Shown piece after piece: positions 55,239 through 63,964 of a stretch of DNA of 64,000 nt. The position numbers and the translations under genes are program-made. This stretch comes from Flavobacteriaceae bacterium PS02338 (GTDB lineage: Bacteria > Bacteroidota > Bacteroidia > Sphingobacteriales > Sphingobacteriaceae). Numbering within the stretch: the stretch's first letter is position 1; every line of letters begins with the position of its first letter. The DNA lies in assembly GCA_029959615.1 (NCBI GenBank), contig JASCOD010000014.1, positions 1 to 64,000 of the forward strand, read 5' to 3'. The notes below the pieces were generated by a model. It made no database searches and was not told the DNA's origin. It worked only from the letters and a program-made list of their open reading frames with translations.

Positions 55239-56123
55239 ATGAAAGAAAACATTGATCCAAAAGAATTATTTCCAGCACCACCATTTAAAACTCCTAAACA
55301 AAGATATCCAGGTACAGAAGATCAAATGAAACCCAAAGCCGATCACGGCGAAGAAAGCTATGTTGGTTATGGTCGTTTCTTGGATAAGAAAGTAATTATC
55401 ACAGGTGGAGATTCTGGAATTGGCAGGGCAGTAGCTATTGCATTTGCAAGGGAGGGAGCTGATGTTTTAATTAGTTATTTGGCAGATATAGAAGATAAAG
55501 ATGCAGAAGAAACTGCTGATTATGTAAGAAAAGCAGGCAGAAAAGCAGTACTTATGAAAGGTGACATCACAGATGAAAAGCAATGTAAAGCTATCATCAA
55601 TAAAGCAGTTAAGGAGTTTGGTAAAATTGACGTACTCATCAATAATGCTGCTTTTCATATCAGTAGAAAGAAGATCGAAGAAATTCCAAGTGACGAGTGG
55701 AATTTAACCTTTGATACCAACGTAAATGCCATATTTTACCTTTGCAAAGCAGCGATACCACATATGCCAAAGGGTAGCAGTATCATCAATACTGCGTCGG
55801 TAGTGGCATTTGATCCATCTGAAGATTTGTTGCCATATTCTGCTACTAAAAGTGCAGTAGTCAATTTGACTGCAAATCTTAGTCAAATTTTGCTTAAGCA
55901 AGGCAAGGGGATTAGGGTAAACGCAGTTGCACCAGGACCAATTTGGACACCATTAATTCCTGCCACTAAATTTAACGTAGAAACTTTTGGTAAAAACACG
56001 GCAATGGAACGTCCTGGTCAGCCAGTAGAAGTTGCTCCTGCATTTTTGTTCTTGGCTTCGGCCGATGCTAGTTTTATCTCAGGTGCTATATTGCCTGTAA
56101 CAGGAGGTAGAATTACAATTTAA
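55239..56123 (+). CDS. SDR-family oxidoreductase (general-stress type)
   Basis: The frame gives 294 residues from ATG 55239; ATG 55221 or TTG 55170 would add residues unlike the family. Residues 1-45 are a Pro/Lys-rich arm (PKELFPAPPFKTPKQRYPG) typical of YhdF/GspA39-like SDRs. The Rossmann motif is TGGDSGIGRA, NNAA follows, and the catalytic Ser, Tyr-x3-Lys lie in TASVVAF and YSATKSA. Such proteins are often induced by osmotic or general stress in Bacillus; the substrate is unknown. Confidence 0.88.
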   Translation: MKENIDPKELFPAPPFKTPKQRYPGTEDQMKPKADHGEESYVGYGRFLDKKVIITGGDSGIGRAVAIAFAREGADVLISYLADIEDKDAEETADYVRKAGRKAVLMKGDITDEKQCKAIINKAVKEFGKIDVLINNAAFHISRKKIEEIPSDEWNLTFDTNVNAIFYLCKAAIPHMPKGSSIINTASVVAFDPSEDLLPYSATKSAVVNLTANLSQILLKQGKGIRVNAVAPGPIWTPLIPATKFNVETFGKNTAMERPGQPVEVAPAFLFLASADASFISGAILPVTGGRITI

Positions 56124-56204
56124 TAAATCGGTAGCATTAGATTAAAGCATCGATTTTAAACCTACTATTCTTGGAGTTAAGTTCAATCGCTACAATTAAA
56201 ACAA

Positions 56205-56215
56205 GTATTTATACG
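56205..56215. promoter_or_regulatory. GTATTTATACG motif ahead of the DUF892 gene
   Basis: It is the reverse complement of CGTATAAATAC at 55137-55147. A further AGTATAAATATCC follows at about 56226. The distance to the start is 111 bp. Confidence 0.3.
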
Positions 56216-56325
56216 TTGTTTTTTAGTATAAATATCCTTTTTAAGATAAATATGATATCGGATATTAGTTAATGCAAATCATCACGTAGTGAGATGGTTA
56301 TTCTTTGATTATTAATTAGTTAGTT

Positions 56326-56862
56326 ATGGTGAACGCAATTCAATCTAATACTTCAAAAGGGGAAACGCTCAACAAAGGAGATTTAAGAAAAAAATCTTTG
56401 ATAGACAGTGTGCAGTTGGTATATGCTGCAGAGCAACAATGGATTACAGTATTACCTATTTTGCAATTGGCCGTAGGTTCTGATGATTTAATAGAATTAA
56501 TTGATAAATTTCAAAAAGAAGGAAAAAATCATCTTCATAGGTTAGAAAGTATTTTTGAAGCTTTGAATGTGGAAGTGCTTAAAATTGAAAACAAAGATAT
56601 GGAGGTGTTGATTGAGGAATGCTATGATATTATTGACATTACTCCTCGTTTAAGTTTTATTCGAGACGCCGGTTTAATCGTAGGTATGCAGCAGGCTCAA
56701 CAATATCAAATAACCGCTTATACTTCTTTATTAGCTCAGGCGATAGAATTGCAAGATCAAAAAGTAATTAACTTGTTGAAAATCATCATTCATAATAAAC
56801 AACAAGAAGAAGAACAGTTGGCAATGGCAGACGCCGGTACAATGCTAGATGAAATAACTTAA
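56326..56862 (+). CDS. DUF892 (YciE/YciF-like) ferritin-like protein
   Basis: The 178-residue four-helix protein of the DUF892 family is seen with stress genes. Motifs are LVYAAEQQWITVLPILQLAV at the start, HLHRLESIFEALNV and a C-terminal Glu-rich helix (HNKQQEEEQLAMADAG). Residues such as Glu and His in the helices suit a ferritin-like metal site, but not all ligands are evident. It lies 3 bp before an orphan receiver gene, so the two are co-transcribed. Confidence 0.82.
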   Translation: MVNAIQSNTSKGETLNKGDLRKKSLIDSVQLVYAAEQQWITVLPILQLAVGSDDLIELIDKFQKEGKNHLHRLESIFEALNVEVLKIENKDMEVLIEECYDIIDITPRLSFIRDAGLIVGMQQAQQYQITAYTSLLAQAIELQDQKVINLLKIIIHNKQQEEEQLAMADAGTMLDEIT

Positions 56863-56865
56863 TAG

Positions 56866-57249
56866 ATGACAAGTATACCCGTTGCAATTAATCTAAAACG
56901 TAAACTGCTTATTTTCGAAGAAGAGGACAGTATGCAAACGATTTTATCTGAAGCATTTTTACCTGAAAAATTCCAGGTAGAGTTTGTTTCCAGAAATGCG
57001 ATAGGTATTTGTAATTTTTCGAAACCAGAACTAATTTTGTTAGACTACAATTCTGCTCCTTCGCAAAACGGAGAAAACTTATGCGAAAGAATCAAAGCGA
57101 TATTTCCAGGCACCCCATTAATCGTGATTTCGGCCTATCCATTAAATAATTTAGGTAGCTATAATAATCATATAGACTTGTTTATAGCTAAACCATTTGA
57201 TCTCAATTACTTTTTGAATTGTATAGAAAGTTGTCTACTTGAGAGCTAG
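56866..57249 (+). CDS. Orphan single-domain response regulator
   Basis: The protein is a receiver domain only (127 residues). The acidic pocket is EEED near 18-21. The phospho-acceptor Asp lies in LILLDYNSA (about 64), the switch Ser in VISAYP and the Lys in IAKPFD (about 113). No output domain is present. It sits between the DUF892 gene and the histidine kinase gene, so that kinase is a likely phosphodonor. It may carry signal to a partner protein. Confidence 0.85.
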   Translation: MTSIPVAINLKRKLLIFEEEDSMQTILSEAFLPEKFQVEFVSRNAIGICNFSKPELILLDYNSAPSQNGENLCERIKAIFPGTPLIVISAYPLNNLGSYNNHIDLFIAKPFDLNYFLNCIESCLLES

Positions 57250-57301
57250 TATCTGTGAGATTTATTATATTTAATCATGCAAGTTATTCCTAAGTACATT
57301 T

Positions 57302-58420
57302 ATGGATAAGGAAAAAGATTTTGAAATTGTTGATCAACAGCTAGATCAAATATTGATAACAGATTTTGAACTCGATTCGACAGTGTTTTCTAAGATAGCA
57401 GATGCCGTACCAGATATGCTTTACGTTACGGATATCCAACAGATGAGAAAAGTGTATTCTAATACTCGCATACATCAGTTATTTAAACTTAGTAGGAAGG
57501 AAATAAGTGATATGGGATTGCTTTTTTTTGAAAAAATTGTACATCCAGCGGATCAACACAAGTATTTTCAGAGTATCCAAAATTTGAAGTTGGCAAAAGA
57601 TGAAGATTTGGATATATTAAATTACCGAATTATCGATTATCAAGGTAAAATACATTGGCTTGCTACGAAACGAAAAGTATTAAAACGTGATAAATTTGGT
57701 GTGCCGATAGAAATTATTGGCATTTCTCAAGACATAACCGAACAAATAGAACTTAATGAAGAGCGACAACGCTTAATTGATGAGCAGACAAAGTTGAAGG
57801 CAGTGCAGCAAAGAAGGTTATTCAAGGCAATTATCAATGCACAGGAAGAAGAACGCAGAAACATCGCAGAAAATCTACATAACGAAATTGGGCAATTGTT
57901 GTTTGCAGCGCAGTTAAAATTAGGGCCTTCTGAGAGTGAAAGTAGAAATTTGATTAATACAGCAATTAAAAAAGTAAGAGAGGTCTCTTTTGAGCTTACA
58001 CCAGTTTTATTAAGTGACATGGGGCTTGAGGTAGCTTTGAAGGACATGCTTGAAAGAAAACTTGATAGCCAACAAATTACTTTTAACTTCAGTTTTCATA
58101 TTAAAGATCATCGTTTGAATAATAATATGGAAGTAGTCATCTACCGTATTATACAAGAATTACTAAATAATACAGTGAGACACGCTAAAGCAAATCATGT
58201 GAATGTACTTATTATGCAAAAAGGTGAAGAACTGTACGTAAGTAAAACTGATAATGGTGTAGGCATGGACAAAAGTATATTATCAGACCCCAAAAAAGGT
58301 TTCGGTTTAAAGAGTATCGTAAATCGTTTACATATACTTAATGGAGTTTTCGAAATTTTTTCTACTCCTAATAAAGGAACAAAAATATTAATGAATATCC
58401 CTCTAAATGGCGCAGAATAA
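57302..58420 (+). CDS. Cytoplasmic PAS-domain histidine kinase (HisKA_3)
   Basis: The protein has 372 residues and no transmembrane segment. A PAS domain with PAC-like end spans about 30-150 (ISQDITEQI). The dimerisation/phosphoacceptor helix has ERRNIAENLHNEIGQLL with His193. The ATPase domain has N-box QELLNNTVRHAKA (285-297), DNGVGM (317-322) and GFGLKS (333-338). The residue after His is Asn, not the usual acid. It overlaps its regulator gene by 14 bp and so forms a coupled two-component pair sensing a cytoplasmic signal. Confidence 0.92.
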   Translation: MDKEKDFEIVDQQLDQILITDFELDSTVFSKIADAVPDMLYVTDIQQMRKVYSNTRIHQLFKLSRKEISDMGLLFFEKIVHPADQHKYFQSIQNLKLAKDEDLDILNYRIIDYQGKIHWLATKRKVLKRDKFGVPIEIIGISQDITEQIELNEERQRLIDEQTKLKAVQQRRLFKAIINAQEEERRNIAENLHNEIGQLLFAAQLKLGPSESESRNLINTAIKKVREVSFELTPVLLSDMGLEVALKDMLERKLDSQQITFNFSFHIKDHRLNNNMEVVIYRIIQELLNNTVRHAKANHVNVLIMQKGEELYVSKTDNGVGMDKSILSDPKKGFGLKSIVNRLHILNGVFEIFSTPNKGTKILMNIPLNGAE

Positions 58421-59093
58421 TAAAAAAACTAATATCTTATTGGCAGATGACCACCACTTGGTAAGAGATGGCATTAAGTCTTTATTGATTAAATACGATG
58501 ATTTTAACGTGGTTGGAGAAGGTGCTGATGGGGTTGAATTATTAAAGACTATCGAGCATACGGAAGAACCGATCGACTTGATATTAGCTGATATTAATAT
58601 GCCCAATATGAATGGTTTAGAATTATGTCAGCATATTACCAATAATTATCCGCATACTAAAGTGATCATTTTATCGATGCTGGATCACGAAAAATATGTT
58701 TCGCAGGCGTTAAAGGCTGGAGCTAAGGGCTATTTGCTTAAAAGTGTGAATGAAGAGGAACTTGTTTTTGCTATTAGGCAAGTAATGAATAACTTGTTTT
58801 ATGTATGTTCGGAATTGACCCATCAACTACTTAGTAAGACATTGATTAGCGGACAAGTAAACGTCAAGTCTCTTGCTGATAATGCAGAAAAAGTTGATTT
58901 TTCGAGTAGAGAAATAGAAATATTAGAATTAATAGCAGAAGGATATACCAATGTGGAAATAGCTGATAAGTTGTTCACTAGTAAACGTACTGTCGAGGGC
59001 CATCGTTTACAGATGATTACCAAAACAGGCGTAAGAAATACTGCTGCTCTGGTTAAATTTTGCATTACCAATGGAATTTTGCATTACGCTTAG
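58407..59093 (+). CDS. NarL/LuxR-type response regulator
   Basis: The 228-residue partner of the upstream kinase overlaps it by 14 bp. The receiver has Asp62 (LADINMPNMNG), Ser90 in ILS and Lys112. The C-terminal LuxR-type helix-turn-helix (about 166-224; SSREIEILELIAEGYTNVEI, SKRTVEGHRLQMI) binds DNA. The phosphorylated protein should control nearby stress genes. Its stop overlaps the convergent small gene by 4 bp. Confidence 0.95.
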   Translation: MAQNNKKTNILLADDHHLVRDGIKSLLIKYDDFNVVGEGADGVELLKTIEHTEEPIDLILADINMPNMNGLELCQHITNNYPHTKVIILSMLDHEKYVSQALKAGAKGYLLKSVNEEELVFAIRQVMNNLFYVCSELTHQLLSKTLISGQVNVKSLADNAEKVDFSSREIEILELIAEGYTNVEIADKLFTSKRTVEGHRLQMITKTGVRNTAALVKFCITNGILHYA

Positions 59094-59332
59094 GGCGGTG
59101 TAATTTTTTCATCAATTTTTGAGCCAATATTTTGTATCGTTTTATCATCTAAATCGCCCCAAAGTTGCTCCCAAGTTCCGTAAGTTTCGTTTCTTAATTG
59201 CGCAAGTTCGGTTTCACCAATATGGCACGAATAATAAGGTACACCATCTGTTGTTTCTAGTTGTAATACTTTAATGTGTTTTTCTTTACCGTCAATATCG
59301 GCAATAATGTAAAATTCTGTTGTCGAGTCCAT
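59090..59332 (-). CDS. Small acidic protein of unknown function
   Basis: The protein has 80 residues, with no signal peptide. An N-terminal strand pair FYIIADIDGKEKHIKVLQLE and a central HIGETELAQLRNETYGTWEQ precede an acidic tail. No family is recognised. It is convergent with the response regulator (4-bp overlap) and divergent from the GH130 gene, sharing that intergenic region (59333-59445), which holds an inverted repeat CAATGTT/AACATTG. Confidence 0.6.
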   Translation of the reverse strand: MDSTTEFYIIADIDGKEKHIKVLQLETTDGVPYYSCHIGETELAQLRNETYGTWEQLWGDLDDKTIQNIGSKIDEKITPP

Positions 59333-59445
59333 AGCAATGTTTCTTTTATAACATTGTATAGAGGTTTTAGTTTGAGAGATGATTGCATTAAACGTAAAAC
59401 ATCTATCCTTAAAAAATTGTTATTCATTTTTAAACCATTTCTAAT

Positions 59446-60924
59446 ATGAGGATCACAGTTAATAGAAAGCCTGTAAAGGTTTATCCAGACCCCAAAAGAG
59501 TAATAGCACGTTTTTTTTACAATGGCGATGAAAGAGCTAGAGAGGTAATTTCTAAAGTTACCAGCCTTACAGAAAAGCAAATATTCGGTATTGTATCACC
59601 GCTATTGCAAGAGTTCTCTAAACGGCACAGGAATATCACCAAGGTTTTTTTAAAGCACTGTAAAAAAATACAGTGGCTAATAGAAGAAATGGGGATCGAT
59701 TACAAGGAAATGGATGAATTTACTAAATATCTGATTGGTTCTTATTTTACTCACGAGTATTCCATTGAATCTGCTGCATTTTTTAACCCCTCAATCGTGG
59801 AAGACCCAGATCAAACGAATTTGGTAGAAGGAGAAAAACGTGTAATTATTAGTTTTAGAGCGGTAGGAGAGGGACATATTTCGTCTGTGGTTTTTAGGAG
59901 CGCATTGTTGGATGCGCATAATAATATTCATGTATTGCCAGCAGGTAATTATATTGATGAAGCTGAAGTAGTAAAAAATGCCATCTATAACAAAAGACTG
60001 TTCCTCAAAAAAGCGGCAGATGCTAGTATTTCCATGAATGTAATTGCCAATATCAATGCAAATTTGGGAGAAAAATTTGATTATCCACAATTGCGTAAAT
60101 TAGTGGTAGAGGCGAAAGAGCAACAAAAGGAAGATACGGATAAATTAGAATATGATCGGATACTTTGGTTGTCGGATACCTATCACGAAATTTGCTTTTC
60201 TAAAGATACTGATATCTCAGATCGTGTGATTTTTCCAATATCAGAATTGGAACGTAAGGGAATAGAAGATGCTCGTTTTGTACGCTTTACCAAAGACGAT
60301 GGTAGTATTATTTACTACGGAACATATACGGCATTTGATGGAGCATTTATTATCCCTAAACTGATGCAAACTACCGATTTTTACGACTTTAAGGTTAGCC
60401 CTTTGCATGGAAAGGGTGCACAGAATAAGAACTTAGCACTGTTTCCTAAAAAGATAAATGGAAAGTATGCAATGATGTCAAGAATTGATGGCTGGAATAA
60501 TTATTTGATGTACTCCGATAGAATTACCGTTTGGGACCAGCCTGTCAAATTGCAGTCGCCATTATATTCTTGGGAGTTTATCCAAATAGGAAATTGTGGT
60601 TCACCTATAGAAACTGAAGCTGGATGGTTAATTATTACCCATGGTGTTGGGCCAATGCGTAGGTATTGCTTAGGAGCGAGTTTACTAAATTTAATTGATC
60701 CATCTATAGAAATTGGCCGGTTGCACGAACCGTTATTGGTACCAAATCCAGATGAAAGGGAAGGTTATGTACCTAATGTATTGTACTCTTGCGGTTCTAT
60801 TATCCATAATGGAGAATTGATAATTCCTTATGGTTTATCTGATTACTGTTCTTCATTTGCTACCGTTAATTTAGAGCGTTTGTTAGAACGAATTATGGAA
60901 ACTAATAATGGAAGTGCAGTTTAA
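59446..60924 (+). CDS. GH130-family glycosidase/phosphorylase (mannoside-active type)
   Basis: The protein has 492 residues and no signal peptide, so it acts in the cytoplasm. The N-terminal helical region (1-115) precedes a five-blade propeller typical of GH130, a family known for mannoside phosphorylases and beta-1,2-mannosidases. Motifs are FFNPSIVEDPDQTN, RIDGWNNYLMYSD and GCGSPIETEAGWLIITHGVG-like NCGSPIETEAGWLIITHG, with GYVPNVLYSCG at the end. It converges with a GT4 gene across a shared terminator, which suggests synthesis and turnover of one glycan. Confidence 0.85.
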   Translation: MRITVNRKPVKVYPDPKRVIARFFYNGDERAREVISKVTSLTEKQIFGIVSPLLQEFSKRHRNITKVFLKHCKKIQWLIEEMGIDYKEMDEFTKYLIGSYFTHEYSIESAAFFNPSIVEDPDQTNLVEGEKRVIISFRAVGEGHISSVVFRSALLDAHNNIHVLPAGNYIDEAEVVKNAIYNKRLFLKKAADASISMNVIANINANLGEKFDYPQLRKLVVEAKEQQKEDTDKLEYDRILWLSDTYHEICFSKDTDISDRVIFPISELERKGIEDARFVRFTKDDGSIIYYGTYTAFDGAFIIPKLMQTTDFYDFKVSPLHGKGAQNKNLALFPKKINGKYAMMSRIDGWNNYLMYSDRITVWDQPVKLQSPLYSWEFIQIGNCGSPIETEAGWLIITHGVGPMRRYCLGASLLNLIDPSIEIGRLHEPLLVPNPDEREGYVPNVLYSCGSIIHNGELIIPYGLSDYCSSFATVNLERLLERIMETNNGSAV

Positions 60925-60944
60925 ACGATTTTAACTCAAATCAT

Positions 60945-60984
60945 AAAAAAGCCTTCGTTTCAATTAGGAACGAAGGCTTTTTTT
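60945..60984. terminator. Bidirectional terminator between GH130 and GT4
   Basis: AAAAAAGCCTTCGTT and AACGAAGGCTTTTTT pair with a 9-base loop, and T-runs occur in both directions. Confidence 0.93.
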
Positions 60985-60998
60985 ATGGATAATGATTT

Positions 60999-63272
60999 TT
61001 ATTTCTCCAGCACATCAACTTTTAATTGATTTTCATCTGCCAGATAGCGGTATTCAACTTCTAATGCTTTAAATACTACTAAGTGGGATATCAGATAAGC
61101 TAATGTACTTTCTGCGCCCTGATTGCGATTTACACCTAAGTTTTGTAGGCCGTCTGCACAACCTTTAGTTTCATGATCATATAGCGGCAGGTTTAAACTG
61201 TTTTCGCCTAAAAACCATTGGTAACTCTGATACAAATTATGCATATGCTTTTCATCTTTTGTTACTTCGTAAGCTTTGAAGTAAACTAGAACCATCGCCA
61301 TTGTTTCTATCGCTTGTTGGTCGTAAAGTGCCATCGGTTGATTTTTCTCCAGCCAACCATCATTTCCTACCGGATTTAAGAAACCGAAAGATAAAGTTTT
61401 GTTAGTTAAAAAATCAAGCGCCTCTAGTGCGATACTTAATGACTGTTCATCTTTGCTAATTTCATAGTGACAAAGTAAAGCTAAAGGTAAAAGTGCATTA
61501 TCGTAGGTAAGTTTATTTTCAAACCAATGCCAATCTCCGTCTATATTATTTTGATACGCGTTAATTAATGGGACGGCTAGTTGATTTAATTCCTCAGCAA
61601 TAATAGTGTGACTAGGATTTACTTTCAGGTAATGACTAACACCAATCATTGTGTTTGCTACACCACGTAAGTGCTCAAGCTTGGCAAAATGCGGTACAGA
61701 TTTTAAGAAAAGTTCTGCTGCAAACTCTTTGTAAGAATTATTAGGAGCGAAATTAATTAAGTAACCTAAAGACCAAATGGTCCTGCCAAAAGAATCTTCA
61801 GAACCTACTTCATCTAAATAATTACGGTTAAAGCTTAAGAAGTTTCTAAAGTTTCCATCCTCTTTCTGCATATATTGGATATAGCTGAGATAAATAGGTA
61901 ACAAGTCTAAGGCTTCTTTACTTTTATATTGCTCAAAAGCCATTAAAGCCATGATTAAAGCTCTGGCATTATCATCTAAACAATAACCTTCTTTTAAATT
62001 AGGAATTCCGTATTTGGCATGCTGGACAATTCCTGTATCATCAGTTAACCTACGAATATGTCCTAAATCGAAGGTGGGGATGGCATCTACATCAATAATA
62101 TTTTTATGTTCAAGATTGGCCTTTTCTTTATCTAAAATAGCTTTCTCTAAAACTTTGATATAGTTTTTACCTATAGTTGGCCAACGCAATGTTAATCCAT
62201 ATTGATAAGCATTATATTTTAATTCATTCAGTTTTTCTGGTTGCGCTAATAAATCATTTACAATACCTGCTAATTGGATATTGTTTTTAAAATCGAATAA
62301 CAAACCACGTTTCTGAGCTAGTAATTCTTGTGCATGCCAATAAGGAGTAGAAATTACAGCTGCACCAGCTCCAACAGCATAAGATAAAGTTCCGCTGGTA
62401 ATTTGTGCCTCATTTAAATAAGGTGTAATGTAAACGTCGGCAGCAGAAAGGTAATGATGCAATTCTTGTTCATCAACAAACTTATTCACAAACACCAAAT
62501 GATTTTCTACATTCAATTTCTTAGCTAATCGTTTTAAGCTATCGCGATATTCTTCTCCAGCATTTTTCACTACACCTGGATGCGTATTGCCCAAAACTAC
62601 GTACTTCACATCTGGATGACATTTCACAATTTCGGGTAGAGCTTCAACTACTGTTTCTAGCCCTTTTCCTCTACTAATTAAACCAAAAGTGAGTAGTACT
62701 TTGCTATCTTTAAACGGATAAGCTTTTTTGATGGGGTTGTCTATAGCTGGTTCTAAATCCGGTACACCATGTTCAATGTATTTTATCTTTTCTTTTGGTA
62801 CCTGATAAATGCTTGTTAAAAATCCGATAGCTTTTTGGCTCATCACAACAATGTTCGATGAACGTTTTGCTATTTGTTGGATAATGGTTTGTTGGATGTA
62901 AGTTGGTTGCTTAAGTACTGTATGTAGAATAGTAACTATAGGTTTATTAATTCTAGCCATTAAGGTTAATAAATATAGACCGCTTTCTCCACCATAAATG
63001 CCAAATTCATGTTCAATAATACAAGCGTCTACTTGGCTGGTATTAATGTAGTCAGCTGCCCTTAAATAATCCTTTTGATTGCTTTGCCTAATGATGTATT
63101 TTACATCGTTGGGATATTTGTAAGTGTCTAATTTTTCAGAATCGCTTAAGGCAATTACAAAACTATCTTTTGCAATGGTTTTATGTTGATTAATGGCAAG
63201 TGCTAGGTTAGCATTAAAAGTTGCAATGCCACATTCATTAGGTAGGGAGGTACTGATATAAGCTATTTTCAT
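60999..63272 (-). CDS. GT4 glycosyltransferase fused to an alpha-helical-toroid domain
   Basis: The protein has 757 residues and no signal peptide. Residues 1-380 form a GT-B glycosyltransferase of family 4: GLISRGKGLETVVEALPEIV in the donor domain, and YITPYLNEAQITSGTLSYAV with VISTPYW. Residues about 400-745 are an all-helical region (YCLDDNARALIMALMAFE, GSEDSFGRTIWSLGYL) like (alpha/alpha)6 glycosidases. A synthesis domain and a toroid on one chain imply a processing or binding role. The GH130 gene converges on it. Confidence 0.85.
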   Translation of the reverse strand: MKIAYISTSLPNECGIATFNANLALAINQHKTIAKDSFVIALSDSEKLDTYKYPNDVKYIIRQSNQKDYLRAADYINTSQVDACIIEHEFGIYGGESGLYLLTLMARINKPIVTILHTVLKQPTYIQQTIIQQIAKRSSNIVVMSQKAIGFLTSIYQVPKEKIKYIEHGVPDLEPAIDNPIKKAYPFKDSKVLLTFGLISRGKGLETVVEALPEIVKCHPDVKYVVLGNTHPGVVKNAGEEYRDSLKRLAKKLNVENHLVFVNKFVDEQELHHYLSAADVYITPYLNEAQITSGTLSYAVGAGAAVISTPYWHAQELLAQKRGLLFDFKNNIQLAGIVNDLLAQPEKLNELKYNAYQYGLTLRWPTIGKNYIKVLEKAILDKEKANLEHKNIIDVDAIPTFDLGHIRRLTDDTGIVQHAKYGIPNLKEGYCLDDNARALIMALMAFEQYKSKEALDLLPIYLSYIQYMQKEDGNFRNFLSFNRNYLDEVGSEDSFGRTIWSLGYLINFAPNNSYKEFAAELFLKSVPHFAKLEHLRGVANTMIGVSHYLKVNPSHTIIAEELNQLAVPLINAYQNNIDGDWHWFENKLTYDNALLPLALLCHYEISKDEQSLSIALEALDFLTNKTLSFGFLNPVGNDGWLEKNQPMALYDQQAIETMAMVLVYFKAYEVTKDEKHMHNLYQSYQWFLGENSLNLPLYDHETKGCADGLQNLGVNRNQGAESTLAYLISHLVVFKALEVEYRYLADENQLKVDVLEK

Positions 63273-63334
63273 CTTAATTGACTTGTTTAGTTACTGCATA
63301 ATCTATTGATGCAACAAATGTTTCTGGTAAAAGT

Positions 63335-63913
63335 TTATTTTGCATGGTCTTTTATCTTTCTTATGGCATTTAGATGTGAATTGATAACCGGTACCATTTT
63401 ATTAGCAAAGGCTGTCAAATCTGGGTCGGTACCTTTTCTAGCCTGATGTTCCATAAAAGCTAATACTTTAACATGATTTTGCTCCATTAAATCAGCGTAT
63501 TTCTTATCGAAATCTGCACCATTTTTTTCGCTGAGCTTTGTGATTTCTTTTTGATGTGCGGCACTTATAGCTGTTGGAAGCGTAATATTCTTACTTTTGG
63601 CTAAAATCATCAGCTCGTCGTGATCAGTGCCGTGATCTTTTAGCATCATATTAGCATAAGCTTTGATTGCTTCATTATTAGTTTTGCTAATGGCTAAATT
63701 TGCGAAAGAAATCTCTGCTAAACAGGCATCTGCAGCATTGGTTGCAAACTCTGCTTCGTTATCGCGAACAGTGATTATATCTGCTGCCGTAGTCGAAGTA
63801 TCTTTAGTACCGTTGATACTATCTGCTAGTTCCTTGGCATCTTTCGGCTGTGAATTACAAGCTATCATTAGTGTAAAGGCGATGCTATAAAAGAGAAAGA
63901 GTAAATTTTTCAT
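63335..63913 (-). CDS. DUF4142 lipoprotein
   Basis: The frame gives 192 residues from ATG 63913; the longer frame from 63943 is less likely. A lipoprotein signal ends LMIACNSQ (Cys19). The DUF4142 four-helix region (about 60-190) has LAISKTNNEAIKAYANMMLK, DHGTDHDELMILAK and NHVKVLAFMEHQARKGTD with repeated His/Asp residues. The family is ferritin-like in fold and often accompanies stress genes. It lies 62 bp upstream of the GT4 gene on the same strand. A hairpin at 63934-63964 is in its leader. Confidence 0.88.
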   Translation of the reverse strand: MKNLLFLFYSIAFTLMIACNSQPKDAKELADSINGTKDTSTTAADIITVRDNEAEFATNAADACLAEISFANLAISKTNNEAIKAYANMMLKDHGTDHDELMILAKSKNITLPTAISAAHQKEITKLSEKNGADFDKKYADLMEQNHVKVLAFMEHQARKGTDPDLTAFANKMVPVINSHLNAIRKIKDHAK

Positions 63914-63933
63914 GATATTTTTATTAATTGCAG

Positions 63934-63964
63934 ATAGCGACATAAGAAAAACTTATGCCGCTAT
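63934..63964. repeat. Inverted repeat in the leader of the DUF4142 gene
   Basis: ATAGCGACATAAG, loop AAAAA and CTTATGCCGCTAT form a 13-bp stem with one mismatch, 21 bp before the DUF4142 start. It may be an operator or an RNA hairpin in the 5' leader, or the end of an upstream gene outside the window. Confidence 0.5.
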
